Assembly: GCA_949358305.1 (NCBI GenBank)
Contig: OX442316.1
Coordinates: 9,550,001-9,610,000 of the forward strand
DNA from: Strigamia acuminata
Lineage: Eukaryota; Arthropoda; Chilopoda; Geophilomorpha; Linotaeniidae
Direction of reading: 5' to 3'
Length of the DNA: 60,000 nt
Under the pieces are notes generated by a model. It was given only the letters and a program-made list of their open reading frames with translations, ran no database searches and was not told where the DNA came from. The position numbers and the translations under genes are program-made. Below, piece by piece: positions 35,979 to 57,379 of this stretch (its first letter is position 1; each line of letters starts with the position of its first letter).

Positions 35979-37693
35979 ATGTCTTTCACACATACACTCG
36001 TCATATTCGGATTAATTTGTCAGGCGAAAACAGAAGATCAGTATGTTTATTGTAGTTTATATTATTTATTTACAAATAATCATTTTTCTTTTATTTACCT
36101 TATTTTACCGATTAAGAGTCGCCTTCGAATTGTAGCCGCCCTCGAATAAGAGCCGCGACCGAGGGAAGCGGTTTGATATAAGAGCCGCACTCGATTAATA
36201 GCCGCGGCTGAAAGTGGCAGTTTTGAATAAGAGCCGCGGCTCTTACTCGGTAAAATACGGTATTTCCTTTTAAAATATAGTAAAACCACCTCCGTTAATT
36301 GGTTCGAAAACTTACTTCCAGCAAACTACAATAAATATCAAGCACCATCATTGACCTTGGAAAACACAGGTATGTCTCAATTAAAACATTTGAATCAGAA
36401 TACTTAAATTTATAAATGTAATTACCGGTATTTACAGTTTTGACTGAAGTGACATGTGCCATATATCCTCTCACCATAATTCGAGCGTCGCCTAAAATGA
36501 TGGTGAATTGTGTACAACTGATAATTCAATTTAAAACAACTCCGGTATTTAAACATTTGATTTTTTTTATAGGATATGCAAATAGAATCAGCTTTCCATA
36601 TAAGCTGGAGAGATTTTCGACTGAACTCGACAGTTCTCAAAAATGAAACAAATCCATACACGGTATTCCCATATTCTTTAGCGTTGGAAATGTGGTTTCC
36701 TCTCTTGAATTTTGGAAACTGCAAAGCCTGCAGTTCCAGCATCTTATACAAACCAAAAAAAGCAACTCTCTTGGATTCGACGCGTTGAAACTTTTACATG
36801 TCGATTTGAAATGTCTCGTTTCCCATTCGACAAGCAGATTTGTAGATTGCAAATGAGGTCTTGTAAGTTATTAATACTTTTACAGCGAATAAAGCATGTA
36901 GTTATTATCATTTTTAGTCAGCAATCAACCGATTACGGTGAATTATACAATAGGTCATCGAAATTTAAACACAATAAACATCCCTCCCGAATTGGAGTTG
37001 CTTGAGTTGACGACCACAGACTGTCTTTCATCCGTAGGTGAGTAAATCATTATAGTTATCAAATTTAAATTTAAAATAAAAAATGTATTTGTATATACAG
37101 ACTCAGATGTTCACAACAGTTGTACCGTAATTATTATAACTTTGTTTTACCCAGAGGTCACGCTCGACAAATATTACTCGTATTGATACCGAACATTATA
37201 ATAGTTATAATTGCATATTGTTCTGGTTGGAACCATCAAACGCAGCTCCTCGTGTAGCTCTGGGACTTACATCAATGCTTACTTTAGCCACACAATTTAG
37301 TTCTGCGGAACGTGAGTTATCATCAGTTTCCATTCTAATGGCTTTGGACGTGTGGATGTTCAGTTGCATTCTAATTGTATTTATATCTCTTGAGTATGCT
37401 GTTGTTGGATATCTCGAACATTTGGATTGTTCTAATGCACTTTCACCTGTTAAGACTCCATTTTCAACACCTTCGACTACAAATGTGTGTAAGCTAAATG
37501 CCCAGATGACTGCATTATGTGTTAATATTATTTTATAATTTATTTTTCTTTATTTTTGTAGTTAAGCATGAAATTTCCGAAAAAATCAAGATGTAAGGCT
37601 ATTGATCAAATATCCCGATTCGTGTTTCTAGGAGTGTTTTTTTCTTTTCAATTTGTGTTTCTGGATATATTATTGTCGTTGAATCAAATTTGA
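35979..37693 (+). pseudogene. Cys-loop ligand-gated ion channel-like gene with frame disruptions
   Basis: Exons fit 35979-36040, 36281-36369, 36438-36502, 36573-36862, 36918-37037, 37101-37484, 37562-37693. They cover a signal peptide, the LLPANYNKYQAP start, DMQIESAFHISWRDFRL, the 13-residue Cys-loop (CRFEMSRFPFDKQIC), TM1 (ILLVLIPNIIIVIIAY), TM2 (NAAPRVALGLTSMLTLATQ), TM3 (MALDVWMFSCILIVF) and TM4 (ISRFVFLGVFFSFQFVF). The frame breaks at a 7-A run (36755-36761), near 37154 and near 37218. At 37154 the break could be avoided by splicing onto ACCCAGAG, but that would lose loop C. TM2 also lacks one residue of the anion-channel PAR motif. Splice sites remain good. This is a recently decayed gene, or assembly errors; I favour decay. 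Confidence 0.6.
36096..36262. mobile_element. MITE-like inverted-repeat element in receptor intron 1
   Basis: 167 bp with inverted ends: TACCTTATTTTACCGA at the left, and TACCGTATTTTACCGA at the right read inverted. Inside are repeated AATAAGAGCCGC motifs. Non-coding. It ends 18 bp before the splice acceptor of exon 2 at 36280. Target duplication not certain. Confidence 0.7.
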
Positions 37694-38240
37694 AGTGTTT
37701 AATTGTATTTTCGCATTTTATAATTAGGGAAATGCACTTCCTTCCTTCGTTCCTTAATCAAGGCTTTTCTGCTGAACACTGTGTGCTTTGCTTAAATTAT
37801 CTTCAAATAAACGGATTGCTTTTAAACTGTTTTAAATGGCATGTTTTTGTAATATTTGTGTGGTATTTTTAAAAAATACTTTAAATAGTAAAAACTAACA
37901 AGTAAGTGGTGTTACTTCGGATACCACCTCCAAATTTAGGCGCGTATGCGTTGTGTGGAATGACTTTCTCGAAGTCTCATCCTTGCATTCGTGCAGCGAT
38001 CAAATTTTATTTTGGTTTGAAGGCAAAATAAACTTCATTTACCGGTGTACACTTTTCTTTTATCAAAAATCACCCACAGATGACGTAAAAAATTACTAAT
38101 ATATTAGTTCAAAATATGTACACAAGATGGTAGGACGGAGAAGAAATTGTTATACTTTCTAGAATATTCTGTAAGTATTTTTGATTGGATATTCAAATAA
38201 ACCTACGTTGCTTTTTATATTTTGCATTTTGTGTTTTTCG
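37694..38240. other. Intergenic, no gene seen
   Basis: AT-rich with a short imperfect hairpin (GGTGTTACTTCGGATACCACC, near 37909). A promoter for the small spliced unit at 38283 is expected at the right end; GTTTTTCGCGAGG near 38230 could be its start. Confidence 0.35.
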
Positions 38241-38282
38241 CGAGGATTTATTCATTAGTTTCTTCGGCTTGCAAGAGGAAAC

Positions 38283-38794
38283 ATGCTTAGAATTGAGGTA
38301 AGTTTGACTTATTTGGCACTTTTTAATTAGCGTTTAGGCTATTTTTCTTCTTCTTTATAGTTCTCATATATTTTTTAGCGTTTAGGCTTTTTTCTTCTTT
38401 ATAGTTCTCGTATATTTTTTAGCGTTTAGGCTTTCGGTGCTCTGTTTTATAGAAGTGTTTTAAATTATTCTTTCACCTCCCGTCATCTATACGGGTTTAA
38501 TTTATTTATAGTAGTCTTGTAACAAGTTTAATTTAAATTAATTAAATTTATTTTTTAATTTTTAAGTTATTAATTTTAATTAGCTTTTTTAGCGTGTTTT
38601 CTTTACCTATCGAATTTGTTTTTTCATATCTTAACTATTTGCAGCTCATAACTTTACAAATGGCGTGCGCATGATGTTTAATGTGTGCTTTCATTTTAGT
38701 TTTGACCTTTTCTGTTTTATATGGTTTGTTAATTTTACATATTATTAATTGTATATTTATTTTATAGATGCCAACCCGGAGGATTCAACACTGA
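38283..38794 (+). ncRNA. Possible tiny spliced transcription unit
   Basis: A donor (AATTGAG/GTAAGT, exon end 38297) and an acceptor (TTTTATAG, exon start 38768) join a 13-codon frame, MLRIEMPTRRIQH, with a polyadenylation-like AATAAA at about 38843. Too short to call a protein with confidence. It could be a non-coding or small-RNA host transcript, since the intron is much larger than the exons. I do not recognise the peptide. Confidence 0.3.
38327..38440. repeat. About 50-bp tandem repeat inside an intron-like segment
   Basis: Three copies of a unit containing TTAGCGTTTAGGCT followed by TTTCTTC...TTTATAGTTCTC and ATATATTTT. The second and third copies are nearly identical. Located in the presumed intron of the small unit at 38283. 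Confidence 0.8.
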
Positions 38795-38864
38795 AGATAT
38801 TATTTTTGTGTATTTCGCTGTTCTTATTCTATTTTAAGTGTAATAAAATTTATTTGTGTTGTCT

Positions 38865-38908
38865 TTATAATTTTTATGTAGTTGAATAAAACTACATAAA
38901 AATTGTAA
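38865..38908. repeat. 19-bp inverted repeat with 6-base loop
   Basis: TTTTTATGTAGTT (38871-38883) pairs exactly with AACTACATAAAAA (38890-38902). The stem extends outward to about 19 bp with one mismatch. It lies just past the poly(A)-like signal of the small unit. Confidence 0.8.
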
Positions 38909-39186
38909 TTACATAGTATATACTTTTAATTAAAATTTGTGATTTAATTATTAAACATTCATATAAAATGGGGAATCTGTATACCCACCCACCCCTTTTT
39001 TTATTCTAAGTCCAAACCTATAAAAATTTGGCATGGATTTGCATTATTGGACTTAGTAAATTTTTTGCAGAAATGACATAGCTTATAGAAAATAAAACTT
39101 TATTGAAATAAAATACACTATACATAAAAAACATACAAATTTTTCCTTAAAAGGAAAATAAATGGCAAATTAAATGTTTAAGCGGG

Positions 39187-40348
39187 TTATAACGGACCAT
39201 TTAAGGATTGTCTCTGGTAAATCTCCCCCTTGAGACTCCGCCGTTTTACCACACCCAGGACCCAGAGTGTGCCACGCTCTGGGCCCCCAAAAAGATGTCC
39301 TGCGATGGCTTCCTGGTGTTGATATATTTTAGCCTGGAAACAAAAATTAATATACAACTGCACTAAAACGAAAATAGAAATTGTACAAAAAAACAGTAAT
39401 TTCACAAAAATGATAGTGGAAATTATACAAAATGATAGTGGAAATTATACAAAATGATAGTGGAAATTATACAAAATGATAGTGGAAATTATACAAAATG
39501 ATAGTGGAAATTATACAAAATGATAGTGGAAATTATACAAAATGATAGTGGAAATTATACAAAATGAAAGTGGAAATTATACAAAATGAAAGTGGAAATT
39601 ATACAAAATGAAAGTGGAAATTATACAAAATGATAATAAAAATTATATAATAATGATAATAATGATAATAATGACTAAAATTTATAATTTATAATAAAAT
39701 TAAAATATACAGCAATAAAATAGTATAATTAAGTAAAATTAAGATTAAAAAGAATCTGGGAATTGGTTTACGTTTTCCGAGGAATTTATTTCATTGCTCT
39801 GCTCTGCTCTGCTCTGCTGTGCTGACCTGTCCAAGTTGTTCGTCCTCGTCATTCGACCAAATCGACCCGTCGATAAACCTATTTTATAAAAATGTAAAAT
39901 AAGTTGCAAAACATGAATAAATTGACAATAAAAGTTTGAAAACCCCGTCGTACATTCCAAAATAAAATTAGATAACATATGCACACAATATTAAATAAAA
40001 CTAACGATAAACAAATTCAATATTCTCTCGCCCTAACTGGTGCTTGAAAAACAACAAAAAATAAAGTAAAAGTAAAAGCTAAACTAAAAGCTAAAAACTA
40101 GAAAGTAAATTCAAAGAAACTCACCTCAGACCGTTGCGTGCTTGCTTCGTCTCCGAGCAGGAAAAACTAGTGAAAACTAAGACGAAAATAAAAATGCAAA
40201 ATACAAACTCTCCGTCATCCAATTTGAATATCCAATCAAATATCCCAGAAATTTTTCTGCGCGCTGTCAGACGGTGTATGTTGCGTGATTTACCAATAGG
40301 TGACGCGGCAACTGCTACACGCGTCCAGAGACAACGAAACGAGCACAT
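39187..40348 (-). CDS. Candidate small membrane or secreted protein, head-to-head with TUBE1
   Basis: Three minus-strand exons: about 40125-40348, 39827-39878 (52 nt) and 39187-39333 (49 codons including stop). All sites are GT-AG and the frame stays open across both joins (phase 2, then phase 0). The product has one strongly hydrophobic segment (FVFCIFIFVLVFTSFSC), then a polar tail: SETKQARNGLR, FIDGSIWSNDEDEQLGQ, AKIYQHQEAIAGHLFGG, and KRR-SLKGEIYQ near the end. The weak point is the start. No in-frame ATG lies next to the hydrophobic segment; the nearest is at 40348, giving about 50 residues before it. The unit could be a non-coding transcript. No family recognised. Confidence 0.4.
39405..39635. 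repeat. 22-bp minisatellite, about 10 copies
   Basis: Unit AATTATACAAAATGATAGTG plus GA, nearly perfect. The first seven or so copies have GATAG and the last three GAAAG, so a point variant has spread at one end. Lies in the first-to-last exon interval of the minus-strand candidate gene. Confidence 0.9.
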
Positions 40349-40420
40349 GGCCTCACAAAACCACCTCGCTCCAAAGTTAACTCGAGCCTCTCGAAACTTG
40401 AAATAAAAACTCTTTGTGCA
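40260..40420. promoter_or_regulatory. Shared divergent promoter region
   Basis: The ATG of TUBE1 (40421, plus) and the candidate minus-strand ATG (40348) are 72 bp apart, and GT-AG introns run away from both sides. A CCAAT box (TTTACCAATAGG) lies near 40293, and the stretch is less AT-rich than its surroundings. No TATA box seen. Confidence 0.4.
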
Positions 40421-42408
40421 ATGAGCCAGAGTATCATTATACAGGGTAAATAGTTTCCCCATCAAACCTCTATTATTGATGCATTGAATAAATGTGCCGG
40501 TGTTTTGTTTATTTTGTTTTCAGTGGGCCAATGTGGCAATCAAATAGGATGCTGCTTTTGGGATTTAGCTTTACGGGAGCATTCGGCTGTTAATAAGGTT
40601 AATCTAAAATCATTTACGAATATTTCAAAAGCATTAAGTATTTATTACTGGTCTAGGATGCAAATTTTGACGAAGCTTTGAATAGTTTCTTTTGCAATGT
40701 TGACAGCAAGGGCAAAAACATAAAACTCGGACAGAAAAGACATAAAATAGTTAATTTGAAAGCGAGAGTAAGTTTTCCATTCATATTTCATCGTAAATGC
40801 CAACAAGTGTGTAAATCGATGTTATTCTTAGTGCGTTTTAGTGGACATGGAAGAAGGTGTAATCAATCAGTTACTGAAAGGCTCCATCGCTGAAGTTTTT
40901 GATTGCAAACAATTGTTGACCAGTCAATCCGGATCAGGAAATAACTGGTGAGAAAACTCTCACCTGGAACACAGCCACCTGAAACTATAATTTCAATTTA
41001 TATTCTCGAAAGGGCTGTTGGTCATAAATTCTATGGATGCAAATATAAAGAGAATTTACGAGAATTAATTCGAAAAACAGTTGAAAAATGCAGTCATCTG
41101 CAAACATTTTTCATTATACATTCCATGGGAGGAGGTAACACGATTGAATCGATTTAAATGGAGTTTTTACTTTTTTGTGCCGTCAAATTTTGTAGGAACG
41201 GGATCGGGAATCGGAACGTTTATATTGAGCATGTTGACCGATGATTATCCAGATGTTTATAAGTAGATGATCGATTAAATTTACAAAATCGATTACTCGG
41301 TATTTTGATTTCTTTTTGGTTCTTCTAGATTTGTCATTCCCGTATTTCCTTCGTGCGATGATGATGTCATCACTTCACCGTACAATAGCGTTTTAGCGAT
41401 GCATCCACTGACGCAATTTGCCGATTGTGTTTTTCCAGTCGATAACGAAGCTTTATTGCAAATTTGCAATCGAATTATGTCGGTGACTGACAAATTAAAA
41501 AGTTGTTCGGGATCAACTAGCGTGCGGTCCAGCATCGCCGATGGCAGCCGTTTACACAAAACGAAGCCATTTGATCAAATGAATAACATCGTGGCAAATT
41601 TGATGCTCAATTTGACGAGTTCGTCTCGATTCGAAGGATCGCTTAATGTCGATTTGAATGAAATTACGACAAATTTAGTTCCATTCCCACGCCTCCATTA
41701 CATCACTTCGAGTTTGGCACCGATTTATGGTTTAATGGATGTCGGAATTCCCTTACGAACGTAAACTAAAACGCAAAATTAAAGATTAATTTAAAAACTC
41801 AAGTATAATAATTTGCACGATAGAATCGATAATACTTTCACGGAAGCATTTTCGCGTAATTCTCGTCTTCTGTCGTTCGATCCGAATGAAGGAACGTATT
41901 TAGCATCTGCAGTTTTAGTACGAGGAAATATTTCTTGTTCGGATCTAAGAAGAAATATAGACAAGTATTATCTTGCAAGTTTGTGTTGGTAAAATAAGTT
42001 ATTAAAAATATCACATTCGTTGTACCGTACAGGATTAAAGCTAAATTACGATTCATTTCCTGGAACCAAGAAGCGTGGAAAGTCGGATTATGTTCGGTTC
42101 CACCTGTTGGACATCCTTATTCGGTATTAACGTTGAGTAATAACACGAATTTTGCGTCGATTTTGAAGGATTTGCAACTGCGATTTGACTTGCTGTACAA
42201 AAAAAGGGTAACTTAAAATTATTTACGAAAAGAGAATTGTTTTGACACGAATTTGACGTAGGCTCATTTGCATCATTACTTAAATGTGGATGGCATGACT
42301 GCGGATGATTTCGATGCCAGCGTGACGTCGTTAACTGATTTAATCGCTGAATATAAACAAACTGCTCTAAGTGGTAATGTTTTGCCACAGTTTGAAGTGA
42401 TCATGTGA
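40421..42408 (+). CDS. TUBE1: Epsilon-tubulin, 469 aa, 10 exons
   Basis: Exons 40421-40445, 40524-40597, 40657-40767, 40832-40947, 41013-41134, 41196-41262, 41329-41760, 41824-41964, 42033-42207, 42262-42408. Total 469 residues (human TUBE1 475). The start MSQSIIIQVGQCGNQIGCCF carries the epsilon-type nucleotide loop and the WDLALREHSAVN segment that separates epsilon from other tubulins. The GTP signature is split by introns (HSMGGG, then TGSGIGTF). Further matches: KARCVLVDMEEGVINQLL, PFDQMNNIVANLMLNLTSS, VPFPRLHYITSS and SWNQEAWKVGLCSVPPVGH. It is needed for centriole triplet microtubules together with delta-tubulin. An AATAAA overlaps the end of the frame. Absent from flies and nematodes by common knowledge, so informative on lineage. 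Confidence 0.96.
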
Positions 42409-42420
42409 AATAAAACCTTT

Positions 42421-42471
42421 GTTTTGAATAATTGATGTTTTATCTTGTTTTGAATAATTGATGTTTTATCT
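42421..42471. repeat. Direct duplication of 25-26 bp after TUBE1
   Basis: GTTTTGAATAATTGATGTTT plus TATCT occurs twice in direct succession right after the TUBE1 stop. Confidence 0.85.
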
Positions 42472-42479
42472 CGAGTAAT

Positions 42480-44738
42480 TAAAAGTCACGATACGAAACT
42501 TTTGTTATAACTGATCTTTACTATAGAACATCATTTATAATCCTTACACAATATACAAAACTAAAAACAAAAACGACAAAATGAGAAAAATTCAAGTGGT
42601 CACAAAATTGTTAATGCAATCCAAATTTGCAACACGTCATTCAGCTGCAGCAATGACCAACAAAATCGTAAAACTCCATTTGTAGTTTCACATCGTTTTT
42701 TAAAGTTTAAAAAATAAAAAAGGATATATCAGCAAAGTCACAATAATCTACAATAATTTCAATATAATGAAAACTCTGAAAACAGACAAATTACTTGATT
42801 AATTTCCCGGAAGTAAATACAAAAAAAGGATTAAAATATTTCATGGTAGTAAATATTATAAGTGGTATACTGTTGTAACTAAGCAACGGCAATTTACACA
42901 CGGTTATTATAAAAATATTATTCACACTCTTACATTATATTTATCTCCCATGAATATTCACTAAAGAGAAAAACAAAAAGAAAAACTAAAAAATAAAATG
43001 TAAACTCCATTTGAAAAGTCAGAAGTTGCAGTTACTACAAATAATAATTCTAACAATAAAATCCTTTGGCTTTTTTTGTTGTTGTAAATTTTACTTTTAA
43101 TCATTCAAACCCTGTGCAACACAATGTCATAAAAATGGGGGAAAGGGGGGAAATTGAAGAGTGTTTCTTTCTTTGTGTTTATTAATAAAAATAACCACTT
43201 AACCAATAATTTTAAACAGTTTAACAAGTGTCAACAAATTCTACAATATTTTTTTTTGTTAAATTTAAAACTTCCCTGACTAAACAAAATGCACCAAAAC
43301 GTTCACTTTTAAGTAGAATTTGACAGGGCAAACAATATTATTATTCAGGTCACTGCAAACAAAACAAAATAATCAAAATCAACGAAACCAAAAATTGCAC
43401 TTTTACTAGCCATCCATTAAATTGAAGAATTTAAAGAATTCGAAAAACACAACTAGAATTTTTTTTTTCTCTGTACACGGATTAATTTTTTTGTTTTGCT
43501 AAATTTCAACATCAAAAATTTCCACTTTTACGTATCTCTGGCAAATACTACAACAAGAAAATTTACAAATTGTGCACTCACAAGAAATTTCAAAATTTAT
43601 TAATTTTTTTTTTTTTTTTTTACTTCAAATTTGTCATTCTAAAAATCGTTATAACTCTAAAATTCTTTCGAAAGGAATTTAAATTTACACACATTCCAGT
43701 AATCTTAGCCAACCAAATTAAAACCACTTTCAGTATTTGATAAACACATCATAACTGTAATATTTCTTGAGGTAGTCTGAACTGAACTTGTTAATTTTCA
43801 AAACCCAATGTTTTTTTTTTCCATTTTTTTTCTTCTTTTTTTCTTTTTTTCTGTTTTAGTTTTAAACTTTGAAAAAAGGGAAGAAGCTGTTAAAAAAATT
43901 ACCAAAAGGGGAAAAAAATAAAGAAAAACTGCCCCAAAATTTAAAAATTATTCAATGTAATACTGTACTTCCTCTAAGCTGATAATAGTAATAGTATTAT
44001 TATATTTACATATATAGAAAATTACTCATACCGTTATTATCATAATTATTTACACGGCAAGTTGGTTAAGATGTACACTTTTAACAACAACAGAAAAATA
44101 AGTTTGTCATTAATATAAATTCTAAATGGAGATTTTTTTTTTCAATTACATCAAGATAATTATTATCTATCCATTTCTTTTTTGTATTTTTTTTTCTTTA
44201 TCTTGTGTGTATAAAGTTATTCCATAAACTATGCAATCTATAATGATTAACAGCCAAGTGGACAAAAAAAATCAAATGTTCATCTATTTCTTTTCCTTGA
44301 GCAATCAGGAAGGTCCTAAGATGAATTTTTCACCAATGAACGCCGGTGTTGCACAGACGAGCAACGTAAAATTCACCTCATAACACAAACAATATTAGCA
44401 ATTGTATAATAATAATAATATTAATAATAATAATTAATAATAATAAATCGCAAAACATGATTCACGGTTTCTCTTTTAAAAAGAAAAACATATCGAAGTA
44501 AAACATAAAAATCTCTGTTCACTCATTGGAAGTCAAAAAAATCTTCTAACCCAGAGATGAAGGGCGTCAATTAAAAACAAGGCCACACTTTTCAATTCAC
44601 GGCCCAAATTAATCCAATCACAGTAGACTTGGTTTCCCATTCCATTTGAGCCTCTCCACACACTCGCACAGAGTGACGAAAACTTGGCAGGAGCTACAGC
44701 TCTGAAGAGACGGCTGTTCATTTAGCAACGCACATCCG
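42480..44738 (-). other. Long 3' UTR or intergenic tail of the taiman-like gene
   Basis: About 2.2 kb of AT-rich sequence with many A and T runs and no supported exon on either strand. It separates the convergent TUBE1 and coactivator genes and most simply is the 3' UTR of the latter. No single poly(A) signal could be chosen. Confidence 0.5.
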
Positions 44739-54583
<9,845 letters not shown>

Positions 54584-56941
54584 TGTAACCAACTTTTATA
54601 AAAGAGAGTGAAATCAAATGACAAACTTGTTTTCTATATTTAGAAAGTCAAGCTAGCAGCAAAACAAACCAGAAACGTCCAGCTCTAGTATTCACTTGCA
54701 GATTACATTTTATCCACAGTTAAAAGTACAAACTGTGGCGACACCAAACTCCAAATTAGAGAGAGAGAAAAAATGGAAGAAAAAAATTATCGAACGAATA
54801 CAAAAATAACACCCCAAAAAACAAACAAACAAATATACATTAATGATCTTTATACGTGCCACTCAAATTACTTTTTCAGCAAAGTCTAAGCTGGGCTAAA
54901 GGTAATTACTAATCTAATTATTTTCTCCACTTTCGCAGCGAGCAAACCAAATTAAATTTTTCTTTTAATTCAATAAAAACAACACTTTTTTCAATTTAGA
55001 TGTTTTTTTTTTCTTTAAAAAAAAAAATCCTTATTTAAAACTGAAATTTAAAAACTAAAACAAAATAAGAATTTCGCAGTTGGGTCTCAAGGCATTCACT
55101 TGTCCCACACATGTACTTGTTTAACGTTTGTCAACAGGTGGTATATTTGATTGAATACCATCTGGTTGCAATTAAAAACTCAACAAATTGCAAAACGTAC
55201 TTAAAATCCTGACGTTTTAAATTATTTTTCGAACTTTATTAACCCCAAACGCAACATATGGTTCGTTTAACTATCTTGTTTATCCAAACTAATGGTAAAC
55301 ACCGATGACGAATTAAATGCAACAAAATGGTTAAATCCCCAGCCTCATTTTTCACCATCAGCCAGGAAGAAAGAGTTGAATTTCAAGATTTGTTCATTTA
55401 AATTACATAAGGTCACTTCAGTAATGAGAGACGTGGAGGAAGTAATCCATCCTCAGCACCAAAAAAGAAAAGAAAAAATCCCAAACTTAGAATTACAATA
55501 TTTTTCTTTTAAATGATCATTATTATTATTATTATTCCCATGGCCCACTCCCAATTTTCAACAAAAATGCCAATAAATAAAACCAAATAGGATCACGAGT
55601 TGTGTGCAGTCAGCTATTTTTAAAAGGTTCGACTTTTATTCCTTCAAGCAAAAAAAACCTAATGGAAAAGTTTTCACGCAAAATCATCCGACCGCCATTT
55701 TGATCTCATTCCCGTGGAAACAAAAATAAAAATATATAAAAAAAAAAATTAAAAAAAAATTAAAAAAAAAAAGCATCCTAGCATTGCATGAGAAAACAAG
55801 GCCTTTTTAATTAATAGATGAGAACGTGCCAGTCCGATTCCACCCCTCGTAAATAAGTGAACAACTCAACTAAATATTTCCTTTTTAACTATTAATCCGA
55901 AATAATTAATTGATTCGATATTTTACACATACAAAAAGCTAACCTAAAATAAAATTTACATTTGCGTTTCGCCCTAATCCTGGCAAAACGCAATGTCGGT
56001 CAAACGAGCCCAACAAACAGCCTGCGGCGGCAACTCGAACCTAGACCGACACCTAAATAAAAACTAAGCCACTCCTTTTCCGCAATTGGCATTCGTTCTC
56101 GTAGTAACCAGATAGATAACGGAATCAAAAATAAAATAAATGTAGAATGTTATTACAAAACAGCCGCACAAGTGCCAGCCATTCATTCACCACAATTTCT
56201 TATCGCAATTCAAATCCAATTAATAAAAAACTATTTAAAAAAAAAAATTAAACTGAAGAAGAAACCTTAAATATTACGATGAAATAATACCGGTAAATTC
56301 AATTTCCAAACGTCAAACATCAACACTAGCCCCAGATGCGACTTTTTCCCTCGGTAAAATCCAACTATAAAATAGGTCAAATGCGCTCGACAAAACAAGA
56401 GGAAAAAACACTGAAATTCAAATTAAGTAAAGAAGAAAAAAAATCATCAGGTATTTTAACAACGTTCTACCAAGCCGAGTGTAAAAATTAGAGGAATTTC
56501 CATAGAATCAACTTCGTGGTGACCTTATCTTATTTTTATTTATTATTATTATTTTCCCTGTGGAAATTACTTAAAATGAGGACTCCGTTCGTATCATGAC
56601 CCGCATCCGAACCAGGTCTAGCATGAAAAGGAGCTTCCTCTCAAACAAACATCACAAAATATTTTTTACATTTCCAAAAAATCCCACCCCCAAAAAAAAT
56701 ATACAAATAAGAAAAAAAAAATTACATTCTTTTTCATGACAAGCTTTGTGACCTACAACGTCCTTCCCCGGCTCTTAAAACATTCTAACACAAAATTTAT
56801 TATTTAAGTAACCCATAAAAATTTAAATTCATAAAAAACTGGCCAAAAAAAGATAACAAAAACCAGCAGAATGCAGCCTAAGAAAAAGAAAATGAAATAA
56901 AAACTTTAAAAAAAAAAAAAAAGTAAAGACAACCCAAATAC
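54584..56941 (-). other. Probable 5' intron of taiman, no coding sequence
   Basis: The ATG exon is preceded (minus strand) by an acceptor-like CTCTCTTTTATAAAAG just upstream, so a 5' non-coding exon should lie further right. This 2.3 kb is AT-rich with long A runs, and I see no coding sequence in it. Confidence 0.4.
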
Positions 56942-57001
56942 CTTGATCCACCATATTGAAGTTTTTCAGGGTCAGCTCTGGCCCACATTCAGTAAACTGA
57001 C
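56942..57001 (-). other. Candidate 5' non-coding exon of taiman
   Basis: Minus-strand acceptor GCTGCCTTTGTAG and donor GATCAAG/GTATTTG bound a 60-base exon. An alternative donor (GCGAG/GTAACGTC) lies near 57046 and another (AAAAAG/GTAAGATG) near 57229. One of these probably belongs to the taiman leader. Without transcript data the choice is open. Confidence 0.3.
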
Positions 57002-57379
57002 CTACAAAGGCAGCTAACCACACAATCATGACCACGATGACGTTACCTCGCTGAAAAATTTAAAACCCACACCCTAATTCCCAACTTTTTTTCTTCAAAT
57101 TTATTATTTTAACTGCCCATAACATTTTAAGTGCTTCCTGTTCCAAACCTTTAATCACTTATCAAACCCGCGAATCGCAGAAAATTAAAGAAAAAGAAAA
57201 GAGAAAGAAATAAAAAAAGCACATCTTACCTTTTTTCCCGTACAAAACTAATCCATAAATTTGAGCAAATAAATGCGCACCGACTGCACTTTTAAGCAAC
57301 AGCGACGAGAATGGAGTCGAGTAACAACGAAAAGTTTTCAGAAAAGAAACTAAATGCAATTTTTAAAAAACTAAAGTAA

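Noticed and set aside
39028-39060. Short inverted repeat CTAAGTCCAA / TTGGACTTAG (39006-39015 and 39047-39056) as a possible small-RNA precursor
   Set aside because: Only 10 bp of pairing with a 31-base loop; too weak to call.
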